A stretch of 64,000 nucleotides of DNA from AC-37 sp036389835. GTDB taxonomy: Bacteria > Actinomycetota > Thermoleophilia > Solirubrobacterales > Thermoleophilaceae. The notes below the pieces were generated by a model. That model had not been told where the DNA came from, did no database searches, and was given only the letters and a program-made list of their open reading frames with translations. Shown in pieces: positions 35,124-43,327 of the stretch. Location: positions 1 to 64,000 of the forward strand of contig DASVWC010000055.1 in the NCBI GenBank assembly GCA_036389835.1, given 5' to 3'. Made by a program: the position numbers and the translations under genes. Every line of letters begins with the position of its first letter. Position 1 is the first letter of the stretch.

Positions 35124-35990
35124 CTAGTTCGAGCCGCCCTGCCCCGCGCCGCCGGCCAGCTCCGTGAGGTCCTGCACGTCCCTCGCCGGCGGCGGCGCGA
35201 CGTCGACCGGCGCGCCGAAGTCGAAGAACTCCATCGTCATCGAGAACTCGCCCTTCTTCTCCTGGCCGGGCAGGTCGAAGTCGTACTCGATGCGCACGCG
35301 CCGGACCAGGTCGTCGCCGCCGATCCAGAGCGTCATCGGGTAGCTGTCGTTGCCCGTCTGCTGGACGAGCTTCTCGACCGCCACGCGCGCCTGCTCGCGC
35401 TGCTCGGGCGGCAGCCGGTCGGGGTAGCGCCGGATGTCCACCTCGGCGCGGTACTTGGTCGTCGCGACGCCGCGCACGTCCTCCGACCCGAGCTTCTCCA
35501 CGTCGCCGCCGACCGAGCGGATCTGGTCGATCATCTGGCGCGGGTCGTTGCCGCCGAGCTGGCCGAGCCGGCCGGGGTCGATACCGAGCGCCTGGCCGGC
35601 CTCCTTCACGTTCACGCGCAGCCACGGCTTCTTCGCCCCGAGCTGCTGCGCGGCCGCGGGCGTGCGCATGTAGATCACCTCGCCCTCGAAGATCTGCTCG
35701 ATCTTGCCGCCGCCGCCGAGCGCGCCGGCGGAGTCGAACAGCAGGTGACCGCGGCGGCGCTGCGGGTCGAGCGCCCCGCTGCCCTTCATCGGCAGCGCCT
35801 GGCCGGCGCCGGGCACCTCGTAGCTGCCGTCGATCGTGAGCTTGAAGCCGCCCGCCTCGTTGGTCGCCTCGGCGGCGTTGGCCACGGTCGAGAGCGGCAC
35901 CGTGTCCTTGCCGCCGGCGAAGAGCAGCACGCCGCCCACGCCGAGGGCGACGAGCACGGCGACCAGGGGCAGGGCCAGGCGACGCGGCAC
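35124..35990 (-). CDS. LppX/LprG-like secreted or anchored protein, copy 1
   Basis: A 288-residue protein with an N-terminal hydrophobic segment (about 5-27) but no lipobox Cys, and a domain with the LppX/LprAFG/LolA-like pattern: ANAAEATNEAGGFKLTIDG, GEVIYMRTP, WLRVNVKEAG and a late strand YPMTLWIGGDDLVRRVRIE. Such half-barrel proteins carry lipids across the cell envelope. A clear paralogue with a lipobox lies at 37155-37970. GTG 35990 is six bases after TACGCT (minus strand). Confidence 0.8.
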   Translation of the reverse strand: MPRRLALPLVAVLVALGVGGVLLFAGGKDTVPLSTVANAAEATNEAGGFKLTIDGSYEVPGAGQALPMKGSGALDPQRRRGHLLFDSAGALGGGGKIEQIFEGEVIYMRTPAAAQQLGAKKPWLRVNVKEAGQALGIDPGRLGQLGGNDPRQMIDQIRSVGGDVEKLGSEDVRGVATTKYRAEVDIRRYPDRLPPEQREQARVAVEKLVQQTGNDSYPMTLWIGGDDLVRRVRIEYDFDLPGQEKKGEFSMTMEFFDFGAPVDVAPPPARDVQDLTELAGGAGQGGSN

Positions 35991-36029
35991 GGGTCGAGCG
36001 TAGCGACCGGACAGGGGCCCCGGCGCGCC

Positions 36030-36650
36030 TTAACCGTCCCGCAACGCGCCCTCCAGGGCGAGCAGGCGGGCCTTGCGCTCGAGGCCACCGGTGTAGCCGC
36101 CCATCCCGCCGCCGCTGCGCAGCACGCGGTGGCACGGGATCACTATCGGGATCGGGTTGGAGGCCAGCGCGTTGCCCGCGGCGCGCGACGCACGCGGGCT
36201 GCCCGCCGCGGCGGCCACCTCGCCGTACGTCGAGACCTTCCCGTACGGGATCCGTGCCGTGCGGCCGAGCACCTTCCGCGCGAACGGACCGAGCAGCGCG
36301 CGGTCGATCCTCACCTCGAACCGGCGGCGCTCGCCCTCGAAGTACTCGTCGAGCTCGCGGCGCAGGTCGTCGAGGCGGTCGGGCGCCTCGAGCACGCGCG
36401 GCGAGATCCGCGCCGCGAGCTCCTCGAGCGTCGTCTCGGCCGGGAACCAGTCGAGGTACGAGATCCGCACCACCCCGCGCGGCGTGGCGGCGACCAGCAG
36501 CTCCCCCACCGGTGTCTCCAGCGTGGTGTAGGCCACGTCCACGAGGCGGTCTGCGGCCGCCCGCGCGGCGAAGCGCTCGAGCGCGCCGGCGGACAGCCCG
36601 CTCCCCCGTGCGGCCGCGGTGAGGCGGCCGGGCAGTCGCGGCTCGGTCAT
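36030..36650 (-). CDS. Methylated-DNA-protein cysteine methyltransferase (Ogt-like)
   Basis: A 206-residue O6-alkylguanine transferase. The active-site motif IPCHRV is intact in IPIVIPCHRVLRSGGGMGGY, preceded by the helix-turn-helix region RIPYGKVSTYGEVAAAAGSP. It removes alkyl groups from DNA in a suicide reaction. The first ~36 residues are a basic/Ala-rich extension (LTAAARGSGLSAGALERFAA) not needed for catalysis. ATG 36650 overlaps the stop of the ECF sigma gene (ATGA), so the repair protein is made together with a sigma factor. Confidence 0.93.
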   Translation of the reverse strand: MTEPRLPGRLTAAARGSGLSAGALERFAARAAADRLVDVAYTTLETPVGELLVAATPRGVVRISYLDWFPAETTLEELAARISPRVLEAPDRLDDLRRELDEYFEGERRRFEVRIDRALLGPFARKVLGRTARIPYGKVSTYGEVAAAAGSPRASRAAGNALASNPIPIVIPCHRVLRSGGGMGGYTGGLERKARLLALEGALRDG

Positions 36651-37111
36651 GACAGGACCTCCCTCAGTCGTTTCAGGCCGTCCGCGGCGCTCCGCCGCGC
36701 GGCCTCCTCGGTGCAGCCCATGGCCGCGCCCACGTCGCGGTGGGTCAGGTCGGCGGCGAAGCGCAGCGCCACCGCCGTGCGCTGACGTGGCGGCAGCTCG
36801 CGCACGGCGGCCCACAGATCGGCGTCCGCCTCCGGCGGGACCGGCGCGACCAGGTGGTCGCCCGCCCCCTCGACCGGCACCGCGCGCCGGGCGCGGCCGC
36901 GGGCCATGTCGATCGCCTTGTTGCGCGCGATCGAGAACCCCCAGGCGCGCAGGTTCGAGTCCGCCCGCAGCCGCGGGTACGCCCTCAACGCCGCGATCAG
37001 CGTCTCCTGGAGCGCGTCCTCGGCCTCCTGCGGCCCGACCAGCGCCACGAGGAAGCGGTGGATCGCCTCGGCATGCTCGTCGAGGAAGACCTGGAAGGGC
37101 GGCGGGCTCAC
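36647..37111 (-). CDS. ECF-type sigma factor coupled to ogt
   Basis: A 154-residue sigma-70 family ECF factor: region 2 GPQEAEDALQETLIAALRAY with LRAWGFSIARNKAIDMAR, and region 4 LPPRQRTAVALRFAADLTHRDV with the recognition helix GCTEEAARRSAADGLKRL. GTG 37111 is nine bases after TAGCGT on the minus strand. No anti-sigma gene is next to it; the co-translated gene is ogt. The likely role is a response to alkylation or another stress, by context only. Confidence 0.9.
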   Translation of the reverse strand: MSPPPFQVFLDEHAEAIHRFLVALVGPQEAEDALQETLIAALRAYPRLRADSNLRAWGFSIARNKAIDMARGRARRAVPVEGAGDHLVAPVPPEADADLWAAVRELPPRQRTAVALRFAADLTHRDVGAAMGCTEEAARRSAADGLKRLREVLS

Positions 37112-37154
37112 GCCCCTGGAACGCTACGGGCCACGGAAACGTGAGGCCCGCGAG

Positions 37155-37970
37155 CTACTTCAGCTGCCGAGCCACCGTGTCGGTGAGGTCCTTGACCTGC
37201 TCGTCCGGCGGGACGGCGATGTGCACCGGCGAGCCGTAGCCGGACATCTCCATCGTGACGTCCATGCCGATCTTGCCCCCGAAAGCCGGGTTGTTGATCG
37301 ACAGCTTCATCCGCATGCGGCGCACGAGCTTCTCGTCGTCGATCCACACCTCCATCGGGTAGCCCTCGGTGCCGGAGATGTCGATCAGCTTCTCGACGCT
37401 GCGCCGCGCCTCGTCGCGCCTGGCCGCCGGCACGCGGTCGACCTGCTTGCGCAGGTCGATGTCGCCCTTGTAGTGGGTCGTCTCGGCTCCCTGGACCTCC
37501 TCGGTCCCGAGCTTCTCGATCGCGCCCGAGGCGTTCCTCAGCTGGGCCAGCATCTGACGCGGGTCCTGGCCGCCCGGCTGCTGGAGCAGGTCGAGCGTGA
37601 CGCCCACCTGGCGGTAGGCGCGGACGAGGTCGATCTTCATCCACTCCTTGCCGAGCTGCTCCTCGATCCCGGGCAGCTGCTGGTAGAGCACGTAGCCCGC
37701 GAACACCTGACGCATCGTGCCGGCTCCGCCCGGAAGCTCCATCTCCATCGCGCTGCGGCCCTTCTCGTCCATCTCGCCGGTGCCGGAGATGTCGACCGTC
37801 TGTCCGCGCGCCGACACCGTCCCCTCGAGCTCGATCTTCGCCCCGCCCGCGGCCGACGTGGCCTCGGCGGCCTCGGCGACGGTGGCGGGATCGACGGTGT
37901 CGGTTCCGCAGCCGGAGGCGACCGCGGCGGCGAGCGCGCACAGAAGCGCGGCGAGAGCGGCCCTGATCAC
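37155..37970 (-). CDS. LppX/LprG-like lipoprotein, copy 2
   Basis: A 271-residue lipoprotein: lipobox VASGC (Cys21) after a signal peptide, then the same pattern as the gene at 35124-35990: EAAEATSAAGGAKIELEG, AGYVLYQQLP, MKIDLVRAYRQ, DPRQMLAQLRNASG, and YPMEVWIDDEKLVRRMRM. LppX/LprG proteins bind lipids in a hydrophobic cavity and help export them. GTG 37970 is seven bases after TAACAT (minus strand). The two paralogues bracket the sigma-ogt pair. Confidence 0.83.
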   Translation of the reverse strand: MIRAALAALLCALAAAVASGCGTDTVDPATVAEAAEATSAAGGAKIELEGTVSARGQTVDISGTGEMDEKGRSAMEMELPGGAGTMRQVFAGYVLYQQLPGIEEQLGKEWMKIDLVRAYRQVGVTLDLLQQPGGQDPRQMLAQLRNASGAIEKLGTEEVQGAETTHYKGDIDLRKQVDRVPAARRDEARRSVEKLIDISGTEGYPMEVWIDDEKLVRRMRMKLSINNPAFGGKIGMDVTMEMSGYGSPVHIAVPPDEQVKDLTDTVARQLK

Positions 37971-38009
37971 GAGTGAGATGTTACGCGCCGGAGGCCCTGC
38001 GAAGGCGCG

Positions 38010-39107
38010 CTAAGCGGCGTCGCGCAGCGCGGCGAGGTCGCCGGACTCGGCGAGACGCTCGAGGGCGTCCTCCTCGATCTGGCGCACCCGCTCCGCGGAG
38101 ATGCCGAGCCGGCGGCCGGTCTCGCGCAGCGGGGTGGGCTCGCGGCCGCCGAGGCCGAAGCGGAGCTCGACCACGTCGCGCTCGCGCTCGGGGAGGGCGT
38201 CCACGGCGCGCTGCACCGCGCTGGTGCCGGCGTCCTGGACCACCTCGTCCTCGGGGTTGGGCGCGTTGCTCGCGAGCAGGTCGCCGAAGGCGGTCTCGCC
38301 GTCGTCGCCGACCGGCTGGTCGAGCGACGTGAGCGGACGCGCCGCCTTGCGGATCTCGATGACCTGGTCGATCGGGAGCTCGACCGCCTCGGCCAGCTCC
38401 TCCTCGGTCGGCTCGCGGCCGAGCTTGGTCGCGAGCTCGCGCTCGGTGCGGTTGATCTTGCGCTCGCGCTGGGCGATGTGGACGGGCAGGCGGATCGTGC
38501 GCGAGCTGTTCTCGAGCCCGCGCTGGATCGCCTGGCGGATCCACAGCGTCGCGTACGTGGAGAACTTGAATCCGCGGCGCCAGTCGAACTTCTCGGTGGC
38601 GCGGATCAGCCCGAGCATGCCCTCCTGGACGAGGTCGCCGAGCGTCAGGCCGTGGCCCTGGTACTTGCGGGCCACCGACACGACGAGCCGCAGGTTCGAG
38701 TTGATCATGCGGTCCTTGGCCTCGATGTCGCCCTTCTCGATGCGCTGGGCGAGCTCGATCTCCTCGGCGGCGGTCAGCAGCGGGTACTTGCGCGCCTCGT
38801 TGAAGAAGAGCTGCAGCGAGTCGGTCGTGACGTCGTCGGCCTGGGCGTGCGCCTTCTCGGCCGCGGTCTTGCCGGCCATGCCGTCGTCCTCGCGCGCGAA
38901 GCGGCGCTTGCGGGCGGCGGTGGGAGCGGGCGCGGCGGCCTTCGGCGCGCGCGCAGCGGTCTTCTTCTCCGTGGTGGCGGCCTCGCCGCGCTTGCGCGGA
39001 GTCTTCTCGGCGGCGGTCTCCTTCCCGCGCTTGCGCGCGGCGGATCCACCGTCGGCGTGCCGCTTGCGCGCGGCGTGCTTGCGGTTGTCCTTGGTTACAG
39101 CGGGCAT
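38010..39107 (-). CDS. Major (group 1/2) sigma-70 factor
   Basis: A 365-residue sigma-70 factor with regions 1.2 (DSLQLFFNEARKYPLL), 2 (INSNLRLVVSVARKY, TYATLWIRQAIQRGL), 3 (NRTERELATKLGREPTEEEL) and 4.2 (LRETGRRLGISAERVRQIEE) complete. Region 1.1 is replaced by a ~90-residue Lys/Ala-rich segment resembling histone H1 tails (KAAAPAPTAARKRR). It is either the housekeeping factor or a close second; one genome can hold several. ATG 39107 is preferred over TTG 39119. The upstream 180 bases carry several dyads. Confidence 0.93.
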   Translation of the reverse strand: MPAVTKDNRKHAARKRHADGGSAARKRGKETAAEKTPRKRGEAATTEKKTAARAPKAAAPAPTAARKRRFAREDDGMAGKTAAEKAHAQADDVTTDSLQLFFNEARKYPLLTAAEEIELAQRIEKGDIEAKDRMINSNLRLVVSVARKYQGHGLTLGDLVQEGMLGLIRATEKFDWRRGFKFSTYATLWIRQAIQRGLENSSRTIRLPVHIAQRERKINRTERELATKLGREPTEEELAEAVELPIDQVIEIRKAARPLTSLDQPVGDDGETAFGDLLASNAPNPEDEVVQDAGTSAVQRAVDALPERERDVVELRFGLGGREPTPLRETGRRLGISAERVRQIEEDALERLAESGDLAALRDAA

Positions 39108-39147
39108 CCAGCTTTCCAACGGGCTTCGGGGGTTAAAGTTCCTAAAA

Positions 39148-39214
39148 AACTTCGAAAGTTCGGCGGATGTAGAAGCTTATCAGGTTGATACCCGGCTTCT
39201 GTGTTCCCGAACAC
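39148..39214. promoter_or_regulatory. Dyads in the sigma-factor upstream region
   Basis: Two perfect inverted repeats: AACTT-CGA-AAGTT at 39148-39160 and GTGTTC-CC-GAACAC at 39201-39214. The region 39108-39289 is AT-richer than its surroundings and separates the sigma gene from an ArsR-like gene. It is presumably the control region of the sigma gene, but no -35/-10 pair stands out. Confidence 0.4.
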
Positions 39215-39289
39215 GCTTACCCCAGCCTCCTGACGACGAAAACGGCGGAAGCTGCGGGGATTCGCGGCGCCGATCGGCGCCGCGGCGCT

Positions 39290-39598
39290 CTACGCGGCCT
39301 TGGCCGCGTTCAGAACCGAGCTGATGAGACCCGGAAATCGCTCTTCCAGGTCCTGTGTCCGGAGCGTGACCATCCTATGCGTCCCGTTCGCCCGCGTGAA
39401 CGTGATCCCTGCCTCGCGCAGCACCTTGAAGTGGTGTGAGAGGGTCGACTTGGCCACCTTCGCCTCGACGGCGCTGCACGGGCGCTCCTGCTCGTCGGCC
39501 AGCAGCCTCACGATCTCGAGCCGGACCGGGTCGCTGAGAGCGTGGAGGACCTCGGGGAGCTCGAGCTCGTCCACCCGCGGGTGGTGCAGCGTCCTCAT
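39290..39598 (-). CDS. ArsR-like winged-helix regulator
   Basis: A 102-residue helix-turn-helix protein: VLHALSDPVRLEIVRLLAD, the recognition helix SAVEAKVAKSTLSHHFKVLR and wing RANGTHRMVTLR. It has one Cys (PCSAVEAK) and no metal-binding pair. ATG 39598 has GAGGGAG about ten bases before it. It is divergent from the first M14 peptidase gene (150 bases apart), so it could regulate that gene or an unlinked target. Confidence 0.85.
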   Translation of the reverse strand: MRTLHHPRVDELELPEVLHALSDPVRLEIVRLLADEQERPCSAVEAKVAKSTLSHHFKVLREAGITFTRANGTHRMVTLRTQDLEERFPGLISSVLNAAKAA

Positions 39599-39730
39599 CG
39601 CGGCGGCTCCCTCAACCCGCCGGACGGTTCGATCGCGACCGAAGCATCGAAGCTGAGGATAGCGGCGCCGTCCAAGCTCCCCCAAACGGGGTGGACGGGC
39701 TGTCCTGGTGGCCCCGACACGGAGCGCGAG

Positions 39731-39739
39731 TGCTTCAAT
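39731..39739 (+). promoter_or_regulatory. TGCTTCAAT motif before M14 gene 1
   Basis: TGCTTCAAT lies 11 bases before the TTG start at 39751. The identical nine bases occur at 43310-43318, nine bases before the TTG start of the second M14 gene. It probably holds the -10 (TTCAAT) of both promoters. The rest of the 152-base gap 39599-39750 shows nothing I can name. Confidence 0.5.
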
Positions 39740-39750
39740 TGGCCTGAGCT

Positions 39751-42700
39751 TTGGCGGGGAAGGGTTCCATCGGGGGAAGGGCGGGATCGGCGGCGGCGGC
39801 CGCGTTCCTGTGCGCGCTCGCGCTCGCGGCTCCGGCCGCCGCTACGCCGGTGGCGACCAACGACGGTGCCTACGCGGCGCTCGGCCGCGTGTTCCCGGAC
39901 CCGCTGGCCGGGTGCCAGAACGCCGGCACCTCGCCGTGCTCCCCCAACGCGAAGGGCAACGCCCCCGCGACCCAGTTCATCGGCATCGACGAGTTCATCG
40001 ACGCGATCCGGTACATGAACTCGAAGGGCGAGTGGCAGCGCTACATGGACATCATCGCCCTCGACGGAAAGCTCGGCGACGGCTCGGGCGCGAGCACCAA
40101 GGACGTCGACCCCGGCAACAACGTGCCGCTCGAGTTCAAGCCCGACGCCAAGTACGTGTCCGCCGGGCTGCCCACCACCGACCTCGGCCGGCGCAAGTCG
40201 GACCTGATGGCGATCCGCGTCACCGACGAGAACGTCCCCGACAAGGGCAAGAAGCGCTACGCCCTGTCGCTGTCGATCCACGGGATCGAGCGGGCAGGCG
40301 CCGAGGGCGGGATCAGGTCGATGGAGGACCTCGTCACCGCCTTCACGACCAAGCGCAACGGCGAGCCGATCGTGCCGAAGGCGGTCCAGGACGGCGCCCC
40401 CACGTTCGCGGACGTCCTGCGCAAGACGATCATCTACTTCACGCTGCCGAACCCCGACGGCTGGCGCCGCGGCTCGGTCTCGTCGGGCGGGTTCTTCTTC
40501 CAGCGCTACAACGGCAACGGCGTCGACCCCAACCGCGACTGGCCCGACATCGGCTTCTCCTACCGCGGCTACAGCGCGATCTCCGAGCCCGAGACGCAGG
40601 CGTGGATCGACTTCTACACCCAGGTCAACGGCAGGTCGGACCCGAAGTTCGCGGCCGGCGACGACCTCCACGGGCAGCCGTTCGCGGACGCCCTCTCCTA
40701 CACGCTCCTGCCGCATGGCCGGCACAGCTACGGCAAGAACGTCCGCATCCAGGACGCGGCGATCGCCATCCACAAGGGCACCTACGAGGCGATCAAGTGG
40801 TCGCCGATCGTGGTGCCCGACGACGCTCCGCGCGGCGGCGCCACCCAGGAGTGCGAGGACACGACGCTCGGCACCGCCTGCGGCCAGATCTACGCGCAGA
40901 CCTGGGGCACGGTCTACGACACGATCAACTACACGACCACCGGCGCGCTGGGCGACTGGTTCGACTCGAGCGTGGGGCTGAACGCGGACGGCATCGACAA
41001 CGAGATGTCGTTCTCCCACCTCGACAAGAACATCAACTTCGACCCGCACACCGAGCAGCTGCACGTGGACGGCAACAAGGCGCTGATCTACGCGCACCTG
41101 ACGCGGATCCTCTCCCCGCCGCAGAGCACCGTGTTCGACGCGGACGGGCGCAAGGCGTACGTGCCGAACAAGCGGCTCAAGCGCGCGGAGAAGAGCAACC
41201 AGCCGGCGCCGCCGGAGGGGACGGTCGCGCAGGCGGCCCACGACTCCGGGCCGGACGTGACTCCGGGCGGCGGCGAGTTCCCCTTCCGGGTCAAGCAGGG
41301 CCCGCAGCCCGCCGACGGCAGCCCCGACGCCGGCAAGAACGTCTTCAACGGCGGCATGCGCGTGGAGGTCACCGACGCGAACGTCCAGGGCGTCGGCAAC
41401 GGCCTCGTGACGCTCAAGGTGCAGTGCAAGAACTGCGACGAGCACCCCGGCGTCAAGGAGGAGGACGAGTTCGTCACCGTGGCCGAGGACTTCAACCAGT
41501 CGTTCCTCTACGCGCAGGCGGGGATCGTGGCCACCGTCAACAGGCCCCAGGCCGCCGGGCGCAACGGCAAGGCGGTCGAGTGGCGCGCGCTGGTCGAGGG
41601 GCCGACCGCCGCGGCGCGCGTGCAGGTCCACTTCACGCAGGGGCCGGCATCGGCGAGCGGCGACACGGGCGGCGGCATCCCGCCGGTCCTGCGCGGCTAC
41701 GACGTGGCCAACACCGACTTCTTCGACGACCTCGACGAGTTCATCCCGGGCACCGCCGAGGACTTCGGCACGGTCGACCCGCGCCGCGTGATCGACGGCA
41801 GGCAGAGCCTCTCCGGGCTCGACACGCTCGCGCTGGCCGACGACGCGCTGCCCGGCTACACGGGCGACTACGGCGGGGTCGCGAGCCGGCCGACGGGTCC
41901 GCCGACCGCGAACAAGGAGTTCACCTCCACGGCGTCGGCGCCGGGCGGCGGCCAGGGCGCGCCGCGCGACCCGCCGTCGGGCACCTACGAGGACCGCGAG
42001 TTCACGATCGCGCCGACCGACAACAACAAGTCGGCCAGGATCCAGATGACCTGGACGAACTCCGCGATGGACTGGGACATGTACGTGTTCCGCAAGACCG
42101 CGTCCGGCGCGCTCGCCTCCGAGGGCTCGTCCGCGGGCGGCGCGCCGCAGACCAGCGAGACCGTCGTGATCCCCGATCCCGCGCCGGGGACCTACGTGGT
42201 GCGGATGATCAACTTCGCCGCGCCCGACCCGACCTGGACCCTCAAGGTCGAGTTCGCGGCGCCCCCGCCCGCCGGTGAGGCGCCCCCGAGCGACTTCACC
42301 GCCGCCGAGAAGGACAGGTGGGCCGCCAAGCTGCGCGAGTTCGTGCAGGGCGGCGGCAACCTCGTGCTGACCGACGGCGCGCTCAGGGCGCTGCCCGACA
42401 TCGTCCCCGACGGGAAGATCCCGGGCACGAAGGTCGGGCGCCAGCGCGTGTACGTGGGCCAGTCGGCCTTCGGGTTCAGCCCCGACGGACCATCCACCTC
42501 GAAGGACGTCCTGCTGCGCGACACCTCCCCGCCCGGCGCGCGCAACAACACCGGCTTCCGCCGCCAGATGTACGAGCCGACGCCGCTCGGGTTCGCGATC
42601 CAGACCGAGGACGGCGGCGACGCGTCGTTCGCCCGCCAGTACGCGGTCGACAAGGAGACCTGGGAGAAGGCGGGCGGCCGCAGCGTGGCGGCGTCCGCCG

Positions 42701-43290
42701 ACGCCGGCGCGCGCGACGCCGGCCCGGTCTTCGACCAGGTCACGATCGGCGAGCTGAAGCTCGGCAAGGGTCAGATCCGCATCGCCGGCGCGCTGCTGCC
42801 CCAGCCGACCCAGGAGTACGACCACGAGTGGGGCCTCGAGCCGTACGCGGTCACCTACTCCGGCTACGTGATCGCGCGCAACCTGCTCGACCAGCCGAAC
42901 GCCGGCCTGGGTCCCGGCACGGTCGGCGGCCGCTTCCTGATCTCCGGGCGCGCGGTGAAGATGAGCCGGGGCGGCACGGCCGCCGTGCGCGTCTCGTGCC
43001 GCACGCCGCTCACGTGCCGCGGGAGCCTCTACCTGTACGTCAAGGCCAAGGTGCGCAGGAAGGGCAAGCTCGTGAGGCGCACGATCCGGATCGGCAAGCG
43101 CTCGGTGAGCATCAACACCAAGACGCGCAACACCGTGCTCACGGTGCGGCTGTCGAAGAGCGCGCAGAGGCTGATCCGCCGGACGCGCCGCACGAAGGTG
43201 ATCGCGAAGGCCCCGATCAAGTTCCGCGACGGCCTGCGCGGAACCGCCCGCAACGACTTCTGGCTGTACAGGCCGTCGCGGGGCCGCTAG
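39751..43290 (+). CDS. Large secreted M14 zinc carboxypeptidase-like protein, copy 1
   Basis: A 1179-residue secreted protein. Signal peptide residues 1-32 (AAAAAFLCALALAAPAAA). The peptidase M14 core shows the ligand motif HGIE (His177, Glu180) in SIHGIERAGAEGG, YNGNGVDPNRDWPD, the third ligand His307 in GDDLHGQ, and a candidate catalytic Glu418 in DGIDNEMSF. A pre-peptidase-like beta domain follows (MDWDMYVFRKTASG, near 770), then a ThuA/GATase-like segment (REFVQGGGNLVLTDGALRAL, near 870) and an Arg/Lys-rich C-terminal sandwich ending GTARNDFWLYRP. TTG 39751 is used as start because it gives a complete signal peptide. It probably degrades extracellular peptides. Confidence 0.88.
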   Translation: MAGKGSIGGRAGSAAAAAFLCALALAAPAAATPVATNDGAYAALGRVFPDPLAGCQNAGTSPCSPNAKGNAPATQFIGIDEFIDAIRYMNSKGEWQRYMDIIALDGKLGDGSGASTKDVDPGNNVPLEFKPDAKYVSAGLPTTDLGRRKSDLMAIRVTDENVPDKGKKRYALSLSIHGIERAGAEGGIRSMEDLVTAFTTKRNGEPIVPKAVQDGAPTFADVLRKTIIYFTLPNPDGWRRGSVSSGGFFFQRYNGNGVDPNRDWPDIGFSYRGYSAISEPETQAWIDFYTQVNGRSDPKFAAGDDLHGQPFADALSYTLLPHGRHSYGKNVRIQDAAIAIHKGTYEAIKWSPIVVPDDAPRGGATQECEDTTLGTACGQIYAQTWGTVYDTINYTTTGALGDWFDSSVGLNADGIDNEMSFSHLDKNINFDPHTEQLHVDGNKALIYAHLTRILSPPQSTVFDADGRKAYVPNKRLKRAEKSNQPAPPEGTVAQAAHDSGPDVTPGGGEFPFRVKQGPQPADGSPDAGKNVFNGGMRVEVTDANVQGVGNGLVTLKVQCKNCDEHPGVKEEDEFVTVAEDFNQSFLYAQAGIVATVNRPQAAGRNGKAVEWRALVEGPTAAARVQVHFTQGPASASGDTGGGIPPVLRGYDVANTDFFDDLDEFIPGTAEDFGTVDPRRVIDGRQSLSGLDTLALADDALPGYTGDYGGVASRPTGPPTANKEFTSTASAPGGGQGAPRDPPSGTYEDREFTIAPTDNNKSARIQMTWTNSAMDWDMYVFRKTASGALASEGSSAGGAPQTSETVVIPDPAPGTYVVRMINFAAPDPTWTLKVEFAAPPPAGEAPPSDFTAAEKDRWAAKLREFVQGGGNLVLTDGALRALPDIVPDGKIPGTKVGRQRVYVGQSAFGFSPDGPSTSKDVLLRDTSPPGARNNTGFRRQMYEPTPLGFAIQTEDGGDASFARQYAVDKETWEKAGGRSVAASADAGARDAGPVFDQVTIGELKLGKGQIRIAGALLPQPTQEYDHEWGLEPYAVTYSGYVIARNLLDQPNAGLGPGTVGGRFLISGRAVKMSRGGTAAVRVSCRTPLTCRGSLYLYVKAKVRRKGKLVRRTIRIGKRSVSINTKTRNTVLTVRLSKSAQRLIRRTRRTKVIAKAPIKFRDGLRGTARNDFWLYRPSRGR

Positions 43291-43309
43291 CGCCGGCGTG
43301 CGGAGCGCC

Positions 43310-43318
43310 TGCTTCAAT
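43310..43318 (+). promoter_or_regulatory. TGCTTCAAT motif before M14 gene 2
   Basis: Identical to the nine bases at 39731-39739. It shows that the second copy has its own promoter inside the 37-base gap after the first gene, so the duplication included the regulatory site. Confidence 0.5.
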
Positions 43319-43327
43319 AGCCCCCGC

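Noticed and set aside
39201..39214. Possible LexA (SOS) box GTGTTC-CC-GAACAC
   Set aside because: The actinobacterial SOS box has GAAC before GTTC; here the half-sites are in the opposite order and the spacing is wrong. Kept only as an unnamed dyad.
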